From the NCBI GenBank assembly GCA_900544445.1, contig UQVK01000062.1, positions 1 to 23,045 of the forward strand: a stretch of DNA of 23,045 bases. The letters are read 5' to 3'. Below are positions 1 through 8,083 of the stretch, piece after piece (the first letter of the stretch is position 1; every line of letters starts with the position of its first letter). Made by a program: the position numbers and the translations under genes. The stretch is from an uncultured Lachnospiraceae bacterium (GTDB lineage Bacteria > Bacillota > Clostridia > Lachnospirales > Lachnospiraceae). A model generated the notes under the pieces. The model worked only from the letters and a program-made list of their open reading frames with translations, made no database searches and was not told where the DNA came from.

Positions 1-523
1 GGTTTCCGGTGGGCTCGTCGGCAAGGATGATGGAGGGCTTGCTGGCGAGGGCTCTCGCAATTGCCACACGCTGCTGCTGGCCGCCGGAAAGCTGGTTCGG
101 CAGGCTGTCCAGTTTTTTCTTCAGACCGAGAAGCTGGACGATTTTCATGATGAATTTCCGGTCCGGTCTGCGGCCATCGAGAGAGATGGGAAGAATGATG
201 TTTTCCCAGACGCTCAAGACCGGCACCAGATTATAGTTCTGGAACACGAAGCCGATCTGCTTGCGCCGGAACACAGTGGCTTCTTCGCTGTTCAGCTTCG
301 CAAGCTCCGTATGATCCACCAGGATGCTGCCTGCGCTCGGCACATCCAGGCCTCCCAGCATGTTTAACAGGGTGGATTTTCCGGAGCCGGAGGTGCCGAT
401 GATGGCGGTGAACTTCCCCCGTTCGATGTCCAGATCCACATTGTCCAGGGCGCGGACCTCCGTTTCTCCCCTGCCGTAATATTTTTTCAGGCCCCGGGCC
501 TGTAGAATGATGTCGCTGTTCAT
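1..523 (-). CDS. ABC transporter ATP-binding protein, 3' end cut by window
   Basis: This is the nucleotide-binding subunit of an ABC exporter of the MacB/LolD/BceA type, which would power an FtsX-like permease at the membrane. The first 174 residues are present. Walker [10 protein letters not shown] lies at about 43-51, the Q-loop glutamine near 95, the signature LSGGQQQR at 145-152, and Walker [11 protein letters not shown] runs to the window edge; the D-loop and H-loop are missing. The ATG at 523 follows a very strong AAAGGAGGT. It closely resembles the ATPase at 6152-5487 and starts with the same KYYG motif, so the two are paralogous modules. The permease partner is presumably beyond base 1. 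It is divergent from the gene at 648. The family is certain; the substrate is unknown. Confidence 0.93.
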   Translation of the reverse strand, partial: MNSDIILQARGLKKYYGRGETEVRALDNVDLDIERGKFTAIIGTSGSGKSTLLNMLGGLDVPSAGSILVDHTELAKLNSEEATVFRRKQIGFVFQNYNLVPVLSVWENIILPISLDGRRPDRKFIMKIVQLLGLKKKLDSLPNQLSGGQQQRVAIARALASKPSIILADEPTGN

Positions 524-594
524 GGTTACCTCCTTTGGCACGAATCGCAAAGTGTGTCGCTCGTTGTTTCTGTAAAGAAGATATCATGCCAGTG

Positions 595-623
595 TTACGG
601 GCAAGGTACTTTTATGGTACAAT
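595..623 (+). promoter_or_regulatory. Putative extended -10 promoter for the split-barrel gene
   Basis: TACAAT at 618-623 is preceded by TG one base upstream (615-616), an extended -10. The -35 position at 17-bp spacing is a poor TTACGG (595-600). GTTAC (594-598) and GTAAC (627-631) form a short dyad around it, and GGTAC occurs twice within. The start codon follows 24 bases downstream of the -10, behind CAGGAGGG. Confidence 0.5.
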
Positions 624-647
624 TTTGTAACAGGAGGGAAAAAGAGC

Positions 648-1079
648 ATGGAAAAACTGACTCAGGAAACAGAACAGATCATGGCAGAGCGCTTCGGAAA
701 GGATACGGTGATCGCCTTAGCGACCACGGAGAACGGCATTCCTCATGTCCGGTATGTGAACGCCTTTTATGAGGATGGGGCGTTTTACATCATCACTTAT
801 GCCCTTTCCGGGAAGATGAAGCAGCTGGAAAAAAATCCGGCCGCGGCAATCGCCGGAGACTGGTTTACGGCGCATGGGACGGGAATCAATCTGGGATATT
901 TCGGAAAACAGGAGAACCGGGATCTCGCGGAAAAGCTGAGAAAGGCATTCGTCGCCTGGATTGACAACGGGCACAATGATTTTACGGATGAAAACACCTG
1001 CATCCTCTGCGTGCGCCTTTCGGACGGCGTTCTTTTGTCACATGGGAAAAGATATGAGATTGATTTTTCAGGGGAGTGA
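648..1079 (+). CDS. Pyridoxamine 5'-phosphate oxidase-like FMN-binding split-barrel protein
   Basis: This is a 143-residue protein of the general PNPOx-like split beta-barrel fold, which binds flavin (FMN, F420 or haem in relatives). The N-terminal helix (residues 1-17), the strands TVIALATTENGIPHVRYVN (20-38) and AFYIITYALSGKMKQLEKN (45-63), and a C-terminal strand ending HGKRYEIDFSGE match small clostridial members annotated as pyridoxamine 5'-phosphate oxidase family proteins. True PNPOx enzymes are longer and dimeric, so the substrate cannot be assigned from the sequence. The ATG at 648 has an AGGAGGG about 10 bases upstream. It is a single-gene unit convergent with the AlbA-type gene, with a hairpin between them. 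A flavin reductase or stress-type role is inference. Confidence 0.82.
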   Translation: MEKLTQETEQIMAERFGKDTVIALATTENGIPHVRYVNAFYEDGAFYIITYALSGKMKQLEKNPAAAIAGDWFTAHGTGINLGYFGKQENRDLAEKLRKAFVAWIDNGHNDFTDENTCILCVRLSDGVLLSHGKRYEIDFSGE

Positions 1080-1095
1080 TTTTCATACCAGAACA

Positions 1096-1119
1096 ACAGC
1101 CCGCCGGAAGGCGGGCTGT
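1096..1119. terminator. Hairpin between convergent genes, probable bidirectional terminator
   Basis: This is a perfect 10-bp stem ACAGCCCGCC / GGCGGGCTGT with a GGAA tetraloop, placed 16 bases after the stop at 1079 and 14 bases before the stop at 1134 of the opposing gene. Outer CCAGA/TCTGG (from 1088 and to 1123) can extend it across a small bulge. There is no real T-run on either side, so termination efficiency is uncertain. Confidence 0.6.
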
Positions 1120-1133
1120 CTGGTGTGCAGGAC

Positions 1134-2666
1134 TTAATCTTTCATTTCATTCTCCACGAGACAGATTTTCTGATTCGGAGAACGGGGATGATCTGGATCA
1201 GAGTACACTACTTTTCCCTCGGCCATCAATTCCTTAATGGCCTTGCTTACAGCAGCAGTTACTTTGGTGTAGTTCATTTCCGCAGCCAATTCAGAAGTTG
1301 AAAGATTTCCGATTCTGTCCAGAGTAGCAACAATCAGTTCCTTGATTTCTTCAATGCTTTTTCGGGATTTGGACCTGGATGGCATTGGTACTTCCTGTTC
1401 TGCAGCATGAAGGAATGTATCGTGAACTGGCAGGATTACGGTGAAGTAGGTCCGTTCTGCATCCGTTTCAAAAACCGGGGGCTGGGAACCGTTATTTTCC
1501 ATTGCCCGCAGAATCGTGGGAATACCGGTGTTGCGTCCTTCTACCAGCCTCAACTCCTTTAGAAAATCACCGATACGTCGGTTACGATATCGTCTGGAGA
1601 TCATACGCCGATTCTGAATATCCTCATCAGAGATCGTCCGGTCTGGCCCCGGCAGGCTGGTGATCTCCATGCGATCTGGTGTGACCGAGACCACGATCGG
1701 TTCCCCGATCTGATATGACTTATGGTAGATGGCATTGGACAGGGTCTCTTCCACTGCATCATAGGGATAATTGTATATCCGCACCGCTTCTGCCTGTCCA
1801 GATATCTTCGTTACCTTTTCTTTAATGATATAGTTTTTAATATAGCTCAGTGCGTCTCGTAGCTGACGATCCAACGGTCCGGTGAATATCTTTTCCGTCA
1901 TACCGATGCCGGTGGGATCCGGTTTGTCCACAACCTCAATGCGGGCATAGGGAAAGAAGGAGTCCGGCTGTTCGTTAAAGAACATCAGGCCTACATTCAG
2001 TGGACGCCGCATCTCAGAGGGGCCGCCGATAAGCCGCATGGAAGTAGCAATTTCTTCAACAGGTCTGCGCAGTGATGCGGTGTGAAGATCGCTGCCCACG
2101 GTATGCAGAAACTCAGAGATCAAGCTGGATTTCAAATCTTCTACTTTGGCCATCAGGTTTGGGCGGTCGTCGAATGGCTGACTGCCCGACAGCATGATCA
2201 GTTCCTTTTCCTCCAGAGCATTGGCACGGATGCTGTTGGACATCTTACGAATATAGTATGCCTTTTCCGATTTCTTTGATTTTTCCGTGGGAAATGCTAC
2301 CGGACACTTATATGGCCTGTCAGGGCCGCCCGGCACCCACAGAACTACGATCTCTTTGCCGTCAAATGTAGTCTGTTCCACGATTGGAATGTACCTCGGC
2401 TCAAGCAGATTGCATTTTTGCAGCAATTCCTTGTTAATGCGATCAACGGAACTTTTTTCAAGTCCCTGAATGGGAAACTTTGGCATACCATCTTCCTCAT
2501 TGATTCCAATGATGATGTAGCCGCCGCCCCAGTTATCAATGTCATTGGCAAAAGCACAGATAGAGTGTAGGATGGGCTCCGGATTCCAGTCTCCTTTGTA
2601 TTCCACACGGGCATTTTCTACCACCCGACGATTGATTAGGTCAGATATATTGATTGGTAATGACAT
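1134..2666 (-). CDS. Schlafen AlbA_2 / GHKL-ATPase predicted transcriptional regulator (COG2865-like)
   Basis: This 510-residue protein has three visible parts. An AlbA_2 domain lies at about 15-145, with ARVEYKGDW and ICAFANDIDNWGGGYIIIGI. A central-to-C-terminal HATPase_c_4 type ATPase region follows at about 290-415, with ETLSNAIYHKSY and EGRNTGIPTILRAMENNG. A winged-helix-like tail is at about 435-505 (LSTSELAAEMNYTKVTAAV). Relatives are annotated as ATP-binding or putative DNA-binding proteins, or misannotated as RecG-like helicases; no helicase motifs are present. The ATG at 2666 is preceded by GAGAGGAG. Three 13-bp tandem repeats begin 46 bases upstream, compatible with autoregulation. 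It sits between two ABC-transporter units without being part of either. A role in phage defence or stress regulation is possible but not shown. Confidence 0.85.
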   Translation of the reverse strand: MSLPINISDLINRRVVENARVEYKGDWNPEPILHSICAFANDIDNWGGGYIIIGINEEDGMPKFPIQGLEKSSVDRINKELLQKCNLLEPRYIPIVEQTTFDGKEIVVLWVPGGPDRPYKCPVAFPTEKSKKSEKAYYIRKMSNSIRANALEEKELIMLSGSQPFDDRPNLMAKVEDLKSSLISEFLHTVGSDLHTASLRRPVEEIATSMRLIGGPSEMRRPLNVGLMFFNEQPDSFFPYARIEVVDKPDPTGIGMTEKIFTGPLDRQLRDALSYIKNYIIKEKVTKISGQAEAVRIYNYPYDAVEETLSNAIYHKSYQIGEPIVVSVTPDRMEITSLPGPDRTISDEDIQNRRMISRRYRNRRIGDFLKELRLVEGRNTGIPTILRAMENNGSQPPVFETDAERTYFTVILPVHDTFLHAAEQEVPMPSRSKSRKSIEEIKELIVATLDRIGNLSTSELAAEMNYTKVTAAVSKAIKELMAEGKVVYSDPDHPRSPNQKICLVENEMKD

Positions 2667-2711
2667 TGTCTGTCTCCTCTCTGGATATGCACATGAGCTT
2701 GATAGCCCTTA

Positions 2712-2750
2712 TAACATACCCTCTTAACATACCCTCTTAACATACCCCTT
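2712..2750. repeat. Three tandem 13-bp repeats upstream of the AlbA-type gene
   Basis: The unit TAACATACCCTCT is present at 2712-2724 and exactly again at 2725-2737. A third copy at 2738-2750 differs at two positions (TAACATACCCCTT). On the minus strand this reads as phased TATGTTA boxes 46-84 bases before the ATG at 2666, where a promoter or operator is expected. The 13-bp period is not an integral helical turn. They are most likely binding sites for a regulator, or a promoter-region slippage tract. Confidence 0.8.
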
Positions 2751-2857
2751 TATTTTAACAAACATGCCGAAATAATCAATGACTTTTGTGAAACTGGCTT
2801 CATGAGGAGAATCATGCCCTGTTTTGCATTCAGGTATGCTTTTTCGCAGTCCTCTGC

Positions 2858-5395
2858 CTATTCGGAGGTCCGCATCCTCTGCCTGATACTCCCTTTCCGC
2901 AGGAAATGCAGGCAAAGAAGGGGCACCGCGAGGGAGAGAAGCAGGATGACGGGCAGGATGATGCATAACGGGGCGAGGGAGAAGGTATAAGCCGACGCCC
3001 AGGAGTAGTTATTGACCACATCCGGCATGACGAAGCAGGTAAACAGGAGGGTGGGAGGCCCCACGACGAGGAAGCACAGGGCAGCGTAAAGGAGGCCCTC
3101 CAGGGCCAGCAGGCAGGTGAGCTGGCGGCCGGTCATGCCCAGGCTTTCGTATACGGCAAATTCCTGTTTCCTGCTGACGGCCTTTGCGGCCAGCAGGTTG
3201 CAGAGATTCAAAAGGGCGATGCCCATCAGCACAGCGCCGACGATCAGCTGGGGAAGGACCGTGTTCAGACGGGCGTTTCTGAAGTATTCCTGATACTCGC
3301 TGCGCCGGCTGATGCCCGCTCCGTATTTCAGGCTTTGGGACCAGCCGTCCAGCCAGGTTTCAAAGGAATCCTGGGCGGAATGGTCGATGTTCACCGCGAT
3401 CTGCCGGATGCCCTGTCCGGGGAAAAGGGCATCGAAGACGGAGAGGGGAACGATATAGGCGATGGAAAAGGCTGCCGCCGGGCTGTCTGAGCCGCTGATG
3501 TAGGCGTCGTCGTGCATCACGGAGCCCATCACCGTAAAGGTCCGGTCTGCCAGCGTGACGGTTTCTCCTGCCATTGGCGCGGAAACGCCTTCATGGTATG
3601 CGCCGCCTGTGATCACGAAGCCGCCGGACAGGAACTGCTCCTCATCAAAGCTTCCGCTGGTGAAGGGGCAGTATTCCAGCAGGTAGTCCAGATAGACTCC
3701 CTCCAGGCCGATGATGAGGGCCGTATATTCTCCGGTCTGTTCCAGACGGTCCAGTCCTTTGCCCCATTCCGGAAAGGCGGCCTGGGTATCCCGGAGGGAC
3801 CGGCTTTCGTCATAAGGCTGATTATAGAAGTCCGTCAGCCGCTTTTGCAGTTCGGCGGAGGCAGTCATGGGAACCTCCCTGGTTTTCAGGGCGCTGACGG
3901 AGGTGGTTTCAGGACGTGATCGAAACGCCTGTACGGCTTCCTCTGTGAGGGCATGGCTGTCCTGATTGTAAATCTGAAGGGACAGAGCGGCCGAGCCGTC
4001 GGTGATGGAATAGTCCCAGGGGGACAGGGCGGACAGATAAACATCCTCCTGCAGGCCGAGAAAGATCAGCCAGAGATAGGACAGAAGCAGGGTGGCAAGC
4101 AGCAGGACGCCTGCGGACAGAACCATGCGGCCCCGGCTCCTTCGCAGCGTGCGCAGGGCAAGGCGGAGCAGGGTCATCCTTCCATCCGGACAGCCTCTGC
4201 CCTTTTTGCCTGAGCCTGCCTGTTCCCGGAACAGAAGAGCCGGAAGCCTGTGTGACAGGCGCAGTGCAGGCAGAAGATAGGAGAGCAGAACCGTGCCCAG
4301 GGTACAGACGGCAGCCAGCGCAAAGGGAGGCCAGTTCAGAAAATAAAGGGCAGGATGCTCCTCCATTCCGATGATGACCCGTTCGGTGATGAGAACATCC
4401 AGAAGAAAGCCGGTCAGCCAGCCGGGAATCAGTCCGAGCAGCGTGATGAGACCGCCTTTTGCAAGCAGAAAATACCGGATCTGGCGCGGCGTCATTCCCT
4501 GCGCCTTCAGACCGGCAAAGAACAGAATATCCCGGTCCGAAGCCACATGGACGATACCGAAAATCATCAGAAAGCCGCACACCAGCACCAGGAGCGCAGG
4601 CGTGTAATAGGGACGGGACTGTCCGGCTGCCTGATCCCGCCTGGCCTCGTTATAGGCCAGATTGGTGGTGTAGGATACGCCGGAGATGCCCTGATCCTTC
4701 AGGATCTGTTCGGCCTGTTCCTCCAGATTTCCGGGCTGCCAGAGGGTAACGCCCAGTGTGATATTGGAAGCATATGCATCGTCGTAGCCGGGGAGGAGTC
4801 CTTCTGCGGCCTCCTTTGTGATCCAGGCACAGGATTCGGTGAAGTTGGTGGGGCTTTCCCACCAGCCGCAGAGCGTGAAGTCGGAGGTGTGCTCCTTTCC
4901 CTCGGAGTCGGTCCACAGAAGGCGGAGGTCAGCGTCCAGTTCATGAGGAATGCCAAGGGAATCCATGGTGAACTCATCCAGTGCGATTTCATCCGCCTGT
5001 TCGGGAAGCCGTCCCGTGGTGGGCACGGAAAGGATGGTCTGCGCATAGTCCCGGTCGGTGACGGCAAGCTTTACGGAACGCTGGCCGATCTGCGGATCTG
5101 TAAGCTGCCCCAGGCTGCTGAGGTGGACGACGCTTTTTACATCCGCATTTTCGGCAATCCGCTCCGCCTGATGCTCCGTCAGTCCGATATAGAGAATATG
5201 GCTGGTGGAGCCGTAGGTGTACTGATAATTCAGAAGAAAGGCCCCCTCCACCGCGCTCCCCAGAAGAAACACAAAGGAATACAGCGCCGTCACCAGGGCG
5301 GCGGCGAGAATCAGAATGAAATTTTTGGTTTTATGAAAAGAAAAATCCCGCCGCACCAGCTTCCGGCAGATTTTCAGATTGTTGTTTGCAAGCAT
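2858..5395 (-). CDS. ABC transporter permease, duplicated FtsX/MacB-like domains
   Basis: This 845-residue membrane subunit belongs to the ABC unit whose ATPase lies immediately upstream. There are eight predicted membrane segments: about 25-50, then 264-286, 312-332 and 354-376, then 424-447, then 713-737, 762-787 and 806-830. Two large extracytoplasmic domains (about 51-260 and 448-710) follow the first TM of each half. This is the double FtsX (1+3, 1+3) layout, not the ten-TM BceB layout. The cytoplasmic loops GLKAQGMTPRQIRYFLL and ESLGMTGRQLTCLLA are typical FtsX coupling motifs. The ATG at 5395 has GAGG six bases upstream. A 91-bp gap separates it from the ATPase stop. Export of, or resistance to, an envelope-active peptide or lipid is inferred from the company of a two-component system. 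Confidence 0.9.
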   Translation of the reverse strand: MLANNNLKICRKLVRRDFSFHKTKNFILILAAALVTALYSFVFLLGSAVEGAFLLNYQYTYGSTSHILYIGLTEHQAERIAENADVKSVVHLSSLGQLTDPQIGQRSVKLAVTDRDYAQTILSVPTTGRLPEQADEIALDEFTMDSLGIPHELDADLRLLWTDSEGKEHTSDFTLCGWWESPTNFTESCAWITKEAAEGLLPGYDDAYASNITLGVTLWQPGNLEEQAEQILKDQGISGVSYTTNLAYNEARRDQAAGQSRPYYTPALLVLVCGFLMIFGIVHVASDRDILFFAGLKAQGMTPRQIRYFLLAKGGLITLLGLIPGWLTGFLLDVLITERVIIGMEEHPALYFLNWPPFALAAVCTLGTVLLSYLLPALRLSHRLPALLFREQAGSGKKGRGCPDGRMTLLRLALRTLRRSRGRMVLSAGVLLLATLLLSYLWLIFLGLQEDVYLSALSPWDYSITDGSAALSLQIYNQDSHALTEEAVQAFRSRPETTSVSALKTREVPMTASAELQKRLTDFYNQPYDESRSLRDTQAAFPEWGKGLDRLEQTGEYTALIIGLEGVYLDYLLEYCPFTSGSFDEEQFLSGGFVITGGAYHEGVSAPMAGETVTLADRTFTVMGSVMHDDAYISGSDSPAAAFSIAYIVPLSVFDALFPGQGIRQIAVNIDHSAQDSFETWLDGWSQSLKYGAGISRRSEYQEYFRNARLNTVLPQLIVGAVLMGIALLNLCNLLAAKAVSRKQEFAVYESLGMTGRQLTCLLALEGLLYAALCFLVVGPPTLLFTCFVMPDVVNNYSWASAYTFSLAPLCIILPVILLLSLAVPLLCLHFLRKGSIRQRMRTSE

Positions 5396-5486
5396 GTAAA
5401 TCCTCGTTTCTGCCGCTGATGGCGGCCGTTATAATTCTGGAATACGCCGTCCTTTTGGGGCGGCATCCGGCGAGAGGCAAATGCCA

Positions 5487-6152
5487 TTATCCCAGAATGC
5501 GTCCGTCCTCGATCCGGACCACCCGGTCGGCCATCTGCGCCAGTTCCAGATTGTGCGTGATCATGATGAGCGTCTGGTGCCAGGTTTCCACGGAAAGCTT
5601 CAGAAGGCCGAGCACGTTCTGGCCGTTTCTGGAATCCAGATTTCCCGTGGGCTCGTCGGCGAGGATCAGCGCAGGCCGCATGATGAGCGCCCTGGCGATG
5701 GCCGCCCGCTGCTGCCCGCCGCCGGAAAGCTGCTCCGGGAAAGCGTCCAGCCGTTCGGAAAGGCCGAGGGTCTGCGTGATTTCCTGAAAGAAAGCCATAT
5801 CCGGCGTATTGCCGGACAGACTTAAGGGGAAGAGGATGTTTTCCTGCACCGTCAGCGTGGGAACCAGATTGAAATTCTGGTAGACGAAGCCCACCTTGCT
5901 GCGGCGGAACACCGCCAGTTCCTTTTCCTTCATGCCGGAAAGCCGGACGCCGTCCACGATAACCTCCCCCTCGTCGGGCCTGTCCAGCGCGCCGATCATG
6001 TTTAGCAGGGTGGTTTTTCCCGAACCGGAGGCGCCGATGATGGCGGTGAATTTCCCCTTTTCAATGGAAAGGTCGATGCCGTCCAGGGCTTTGACCTGAC
6101 CTTCCCCTTTTCCGTAATATTTTTTCAGGTTTTGAATGGTTACGATGTTCAT
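5487..6152 (-). CDS. ABC transporter ATP-binding protein
   Basis: This 221-residue ATPase partners the FtsX-type permease that follows it. Walker A GASGSGKTT is at 40-48, the Q-loop Q92 in FVYQNFNLVPTLTV, Walker [14 protein letters not shown] at 162-174 with catalytic E167, and the H-loop H200 in MITHNLELA. The signature reads LSGGGQQR (142-149) instead of the usual LSGGQQQR, so the fifth residue of the C-loop is Gly. The paralogue at 1-523 keeps Gln. The start is set at the ATG at 6152, behind GAGGGAACT; a longer open frame upstream overlaps the kinase gene in another frame and is not supported. It lies 11 bases after the kinase stop, clearly in the same operon. Confidence 0.95.
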   Translation of the reverse strand: MNIVTIQNLKKYYGKGEGQVKALDGIDLSIEKGKFTAIIGASGSGKTTLLNMIGALDRPDEGEVIVDGVRLSGMKEKELAVFRRSKVGFVYQNFNLVPTLTVQENILFPLSLSGNTPDMAFFQEITQTLGLSERLDAFPEQLSGGGQQRAAIARALIMRPALILADEPTGNLDSRNGQNVLGLLKLSVETWHQTLIMITHNLELAQMADRVVRIEDGRILG

Positions 6153-6163
6153 AGTTCCCTCTT

Positions 6164-7258
6164 TCAGCTGAGCAGATAAATGGAAAAGGTGGTTCCCTTT
6201 CCAACCTTTGAAGCCACGCTGATGTAGCCCTTCTGGCGGGTGATGATGCCGTTCGCCAGATACAGACCAAGACCAACGCCTTCCATGGCGGCGGCTTCCT
6301 CGCCGCGGTAGAAGCGCCGGAACACATCGTGGTAGTGTTCTTCCGAAATGCCGATTCCGGTGTCCGTGATGTCGATGCGGGTATAAAACTGCCAGGGACG
6401 TACCGAGACGGAGACGCTTCCGCCCTCCGGCGTGTATTTGACCGCGTTGTCCAGAATGTTTCCCAGGGCTTCTGCGGTCCATCTGGGATCGTGCTGTACG
6501 CTGACATCGTCTGCGCAGTCCGCCGACAGGCAGATGCCCTTCTGTTCGGCCTTCGTCCACACCGTGCTCATGGCGCGGGCGATGGTTTCGTTCAGCCGTC
6601 CTTCCGCCATGTGAAGAACGAAGGTTCCCGTTTCCAGACGGGACATTTTGATGAGGGACTGCAGGAGGAAATCCAGCTTGTCGATCTGCTCCGTCATGGT
6701 GGCAAGAAAGGTGTTCCTCTGTTCGTCGGAGAGGTTATGCTTCTGCAGGATTTCCGCAAACATCCGGATGTTTGCGATGGGCGTTTTGACCTGATGGGAA
6801 ATGTCGCTGACCAGCCCCTGGATGGTTTCCTTGTCCCTGCGGCTCTGAAGCCTGCCTTCATTGGCGAATTCATAATACTGCATCAGCTTTCCCTGCACCC
6901 GGGAGGCCAGGGAATCATCGTAGGGATGGGAGAGCCTGGGCCTTTGGTCGGACAGGAGGGCGTCCAGGGTTTCGCACAGCTCATCGGCGAACCGGTCGGT
7001 CTGGCGGCGCTGTCTGTAAACCCACAGCCCGGCAAGGGCGCAGAGGCCGGTACAGGCCGAAAGGATCCCCCAGCGCACAGGGGCTCTGGGGACAAAAGTC
7101 CACAGAAGCCACAAAAGAACGGCCGCGAGACAGACTGCGGCCAGAAGAAAAAGAGCGGGAATGAGGGAGGAGTTATGAAGGAAGCTACGGACAAGGCCGC
7201 GGCCCTTCCGGAAACCGGCCGATGGGCGCTTCTTTGGCTGTTCGTTCGTTTCGTTCAT
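6164..7258 (-). CDS. Sensor histidine kinase with two TM helices and almost no extracytoplasmic loop
   Basis: This 364-residue kinase has a basic cytoplasmic N-terminus, TM1 about 31-56 and TM2 about 62-81, separated by only about six residues. It therefore resembles intramembrane-sensing kinases that read the state of a partner ABC transporter. The H-box is SDISHQVKTPIANIR with phospho-acceptor H155; the N-box is NILDNAVKYTPEGG (267-280), G1 DTGIGIS (299-305) and G2 GVGLGLYLANG (327-337). All catalytic boxes are intact. The ATG overlaps the regulator stop by four bases (ATGA), indicating translational coupling. It is followed 11 bases later by the ABC ATPase. The kinase assignment is certain; sensing through the neighbouring FtsX permease is inference from architecture and operon structure. 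Confidence 0.95.
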   Translation of the reverse strand: MNETNEQPKKRPSAGFRKGRGLVRSFLHNSSLIPALFLLAAVCLAAVLLWLLWTFVPRAPVRWGILSACTGLCALAGLWVYRQRRQTDRFADELCETLDALLSDQRPRLSHPYDDSLASRVQGKLMQYYEFANEGRLQSRRDKETIQGLVSDISHQVKTPIANIRMFAEILQKHNLSDEQRNTFLATMTEQIDKLDFLLQSLIKMSRLETGTFVLHMAEGRLNETIARAMSTVWTKAEQKGICLSADCADDVSVQHDPRWTAEALGNILDNAVKYTPEGGSVSVSVRPWQFYTRIDITDTGIGISEEHYHDVFRRFYRGEEAAAMEGVGLGLYLANGIITRQKGYISVASKVGKGTTFSIYLLS

Positions 7259-7992
7259 TTCCGGCCTCCCGTCCAGATATAGCCCATGCCCCGCACCGTG
7301 CGGATATAGGCGTGATTTTCGTCTTCAATTTTGGCGCGCAGCCGGTTCATGGTCACGGTGAGGGTGTGATCGTCCACGAAATTTCCGCCGCTGTCCCAGA
7401 GCCGTTCCAGAAGAAGCTGTCTGGTCAGAATGTTCCCCGCGTTTTCGGTCAGCACCCGAAGCAGCTTATATTCGTTGGGCGTGATGGAGAGCGTTTCCGG
7501 AGAACGGGAGCCGTTTCCGCGGGTTGCGGTGAGGGAGGAAAAGTCCAGGGAAAGAAAGCCGTCGCTCCAGCGGTCCGCCTTTCCGTCCTGCGACGCATCG
7601 GAAGCCGCGTTCGGATTCCCGTTTGAGCCGCCGCTTCGGCGAAGGGCGACCTCCACCCGTTTCAGAAGGATCTGCATGCGGAAGGGCTTGGTCACATAGT
7701 CCTCCGCCCCCAGGTCAAAGCCGTTTAACACATCCTCCTCCAGATCGTTTGCGGTCAGAAAGATCACCGGCTGCATTGCATTCTGCGCCTTGATTTCCCG
7801 GCACAGGTCAAAGCCGTTTCCGTCCGGAAGGTTCACGTCCAGAAGAATCAGAGAGAATGCGCCGTCCGCAAGAAGAGCCCTCGCCTTGGCGCAGTTATAG
7901 GCGGGAACGGAGACGTATCCCGCGCTGTCCAGTTCAAACAAAAGTCCCGCGCTCAGCGCGAGATCGTCTTCTACCACTAAGATTCGTTCCAT
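7255..7992 (-). CDS. OmpR/PhoB-type response regulator
   Basis: This 245-residue DNA-binding regulator is the partner of the kinase downstream. The receiver domain (about 3-118) has the acidic pair ED at 8-10, phospho-acceptor D52 in LILLDVNLPDGNG, T80 in FLTAND and K102 in TKPF. A serine/glycine-rich linker (about 122-145) leads to a winged-helix domain (about 150-240) with LSITPNEYKLLRVLTENAGNI and an RTVRGMGYIW wing near the end. The ATG at 7992 was chosen over an in-frame start nine codons upstream because GAGG lies six bases before it and the receiver begins directly with MERILVVEDD. First gene of the RR-HK-ATPase-permease operon. It probably activates its own ABC genes; no operator was identified. 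Confidence 0.95.
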   Translation of the reverse strand: MERILVVEDDLALSAGLLFELDSAGYVSVPAYNCAKARALLADGAFSLILLDVNLPDGNGFDLCREIKAQNAMQPVIFLTANDLEEDVLNGFDLGAEDYVTKPFRMQILLKRVEVALRRSGGSNGNPNAASDASQDGKADRWSDGFLSLDFSSLTATRGNGSRSPETLSITPNEYKLLRVLTENAGNILTRQLLLERLWDSGGNFVDDHTLTVTMNRLRAKIEDENHAYIRTVRGMGYIWTGGRK

Positions 7993-8017
7993 GGATACCT
8001 CAAAAAACAGATGTCTC

Positions 8018-8069
8018 AAAAAAAGGCAGTCGGAAAGGCGCGGCCGTACTGCATGACTGCGCCTTTCCG
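8018..8069 (-). terminator. Rho-independent terminator after xfp
   Basis: A perfect 11-bp stem CGGAAAGGCGC / GCGCCTTTCCG (8031-8041 with 8059-8069) encloses a 17-nt loop. On the minus strand a run of seven T (8024-8018) follows six bases later. GCAGT (8026-8030) and ACTGC (8056-8060) offer an alternative pairing that would disrupt the main stem. The structure ends only 25 bases before the response regulator start. Confidence 0.8.
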
Positions 8070-8083
8070 GATAAAAAAAGATT

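Noticed and set aside
231..587. 118-codon frame overlapping the truncated ABC ATPase
   Set aside because: It is out of frame with the ATPase; the conserved Walker A and signature motifs are read from the ATG at 523 instead.
1134..2666. RecG-like helicase annotation for the AlbA-type gene
   Set aside because: No Walker A or DEAD/DEAH motif is present; the features are those of AlbA_2 plus a GHKL-type ATPase region.
4355..5419. 354-codon open frame antisense to the permease
   Set aside because: Low-complexity translation without domains, opposite a clearly conserved FtsX-type permease.
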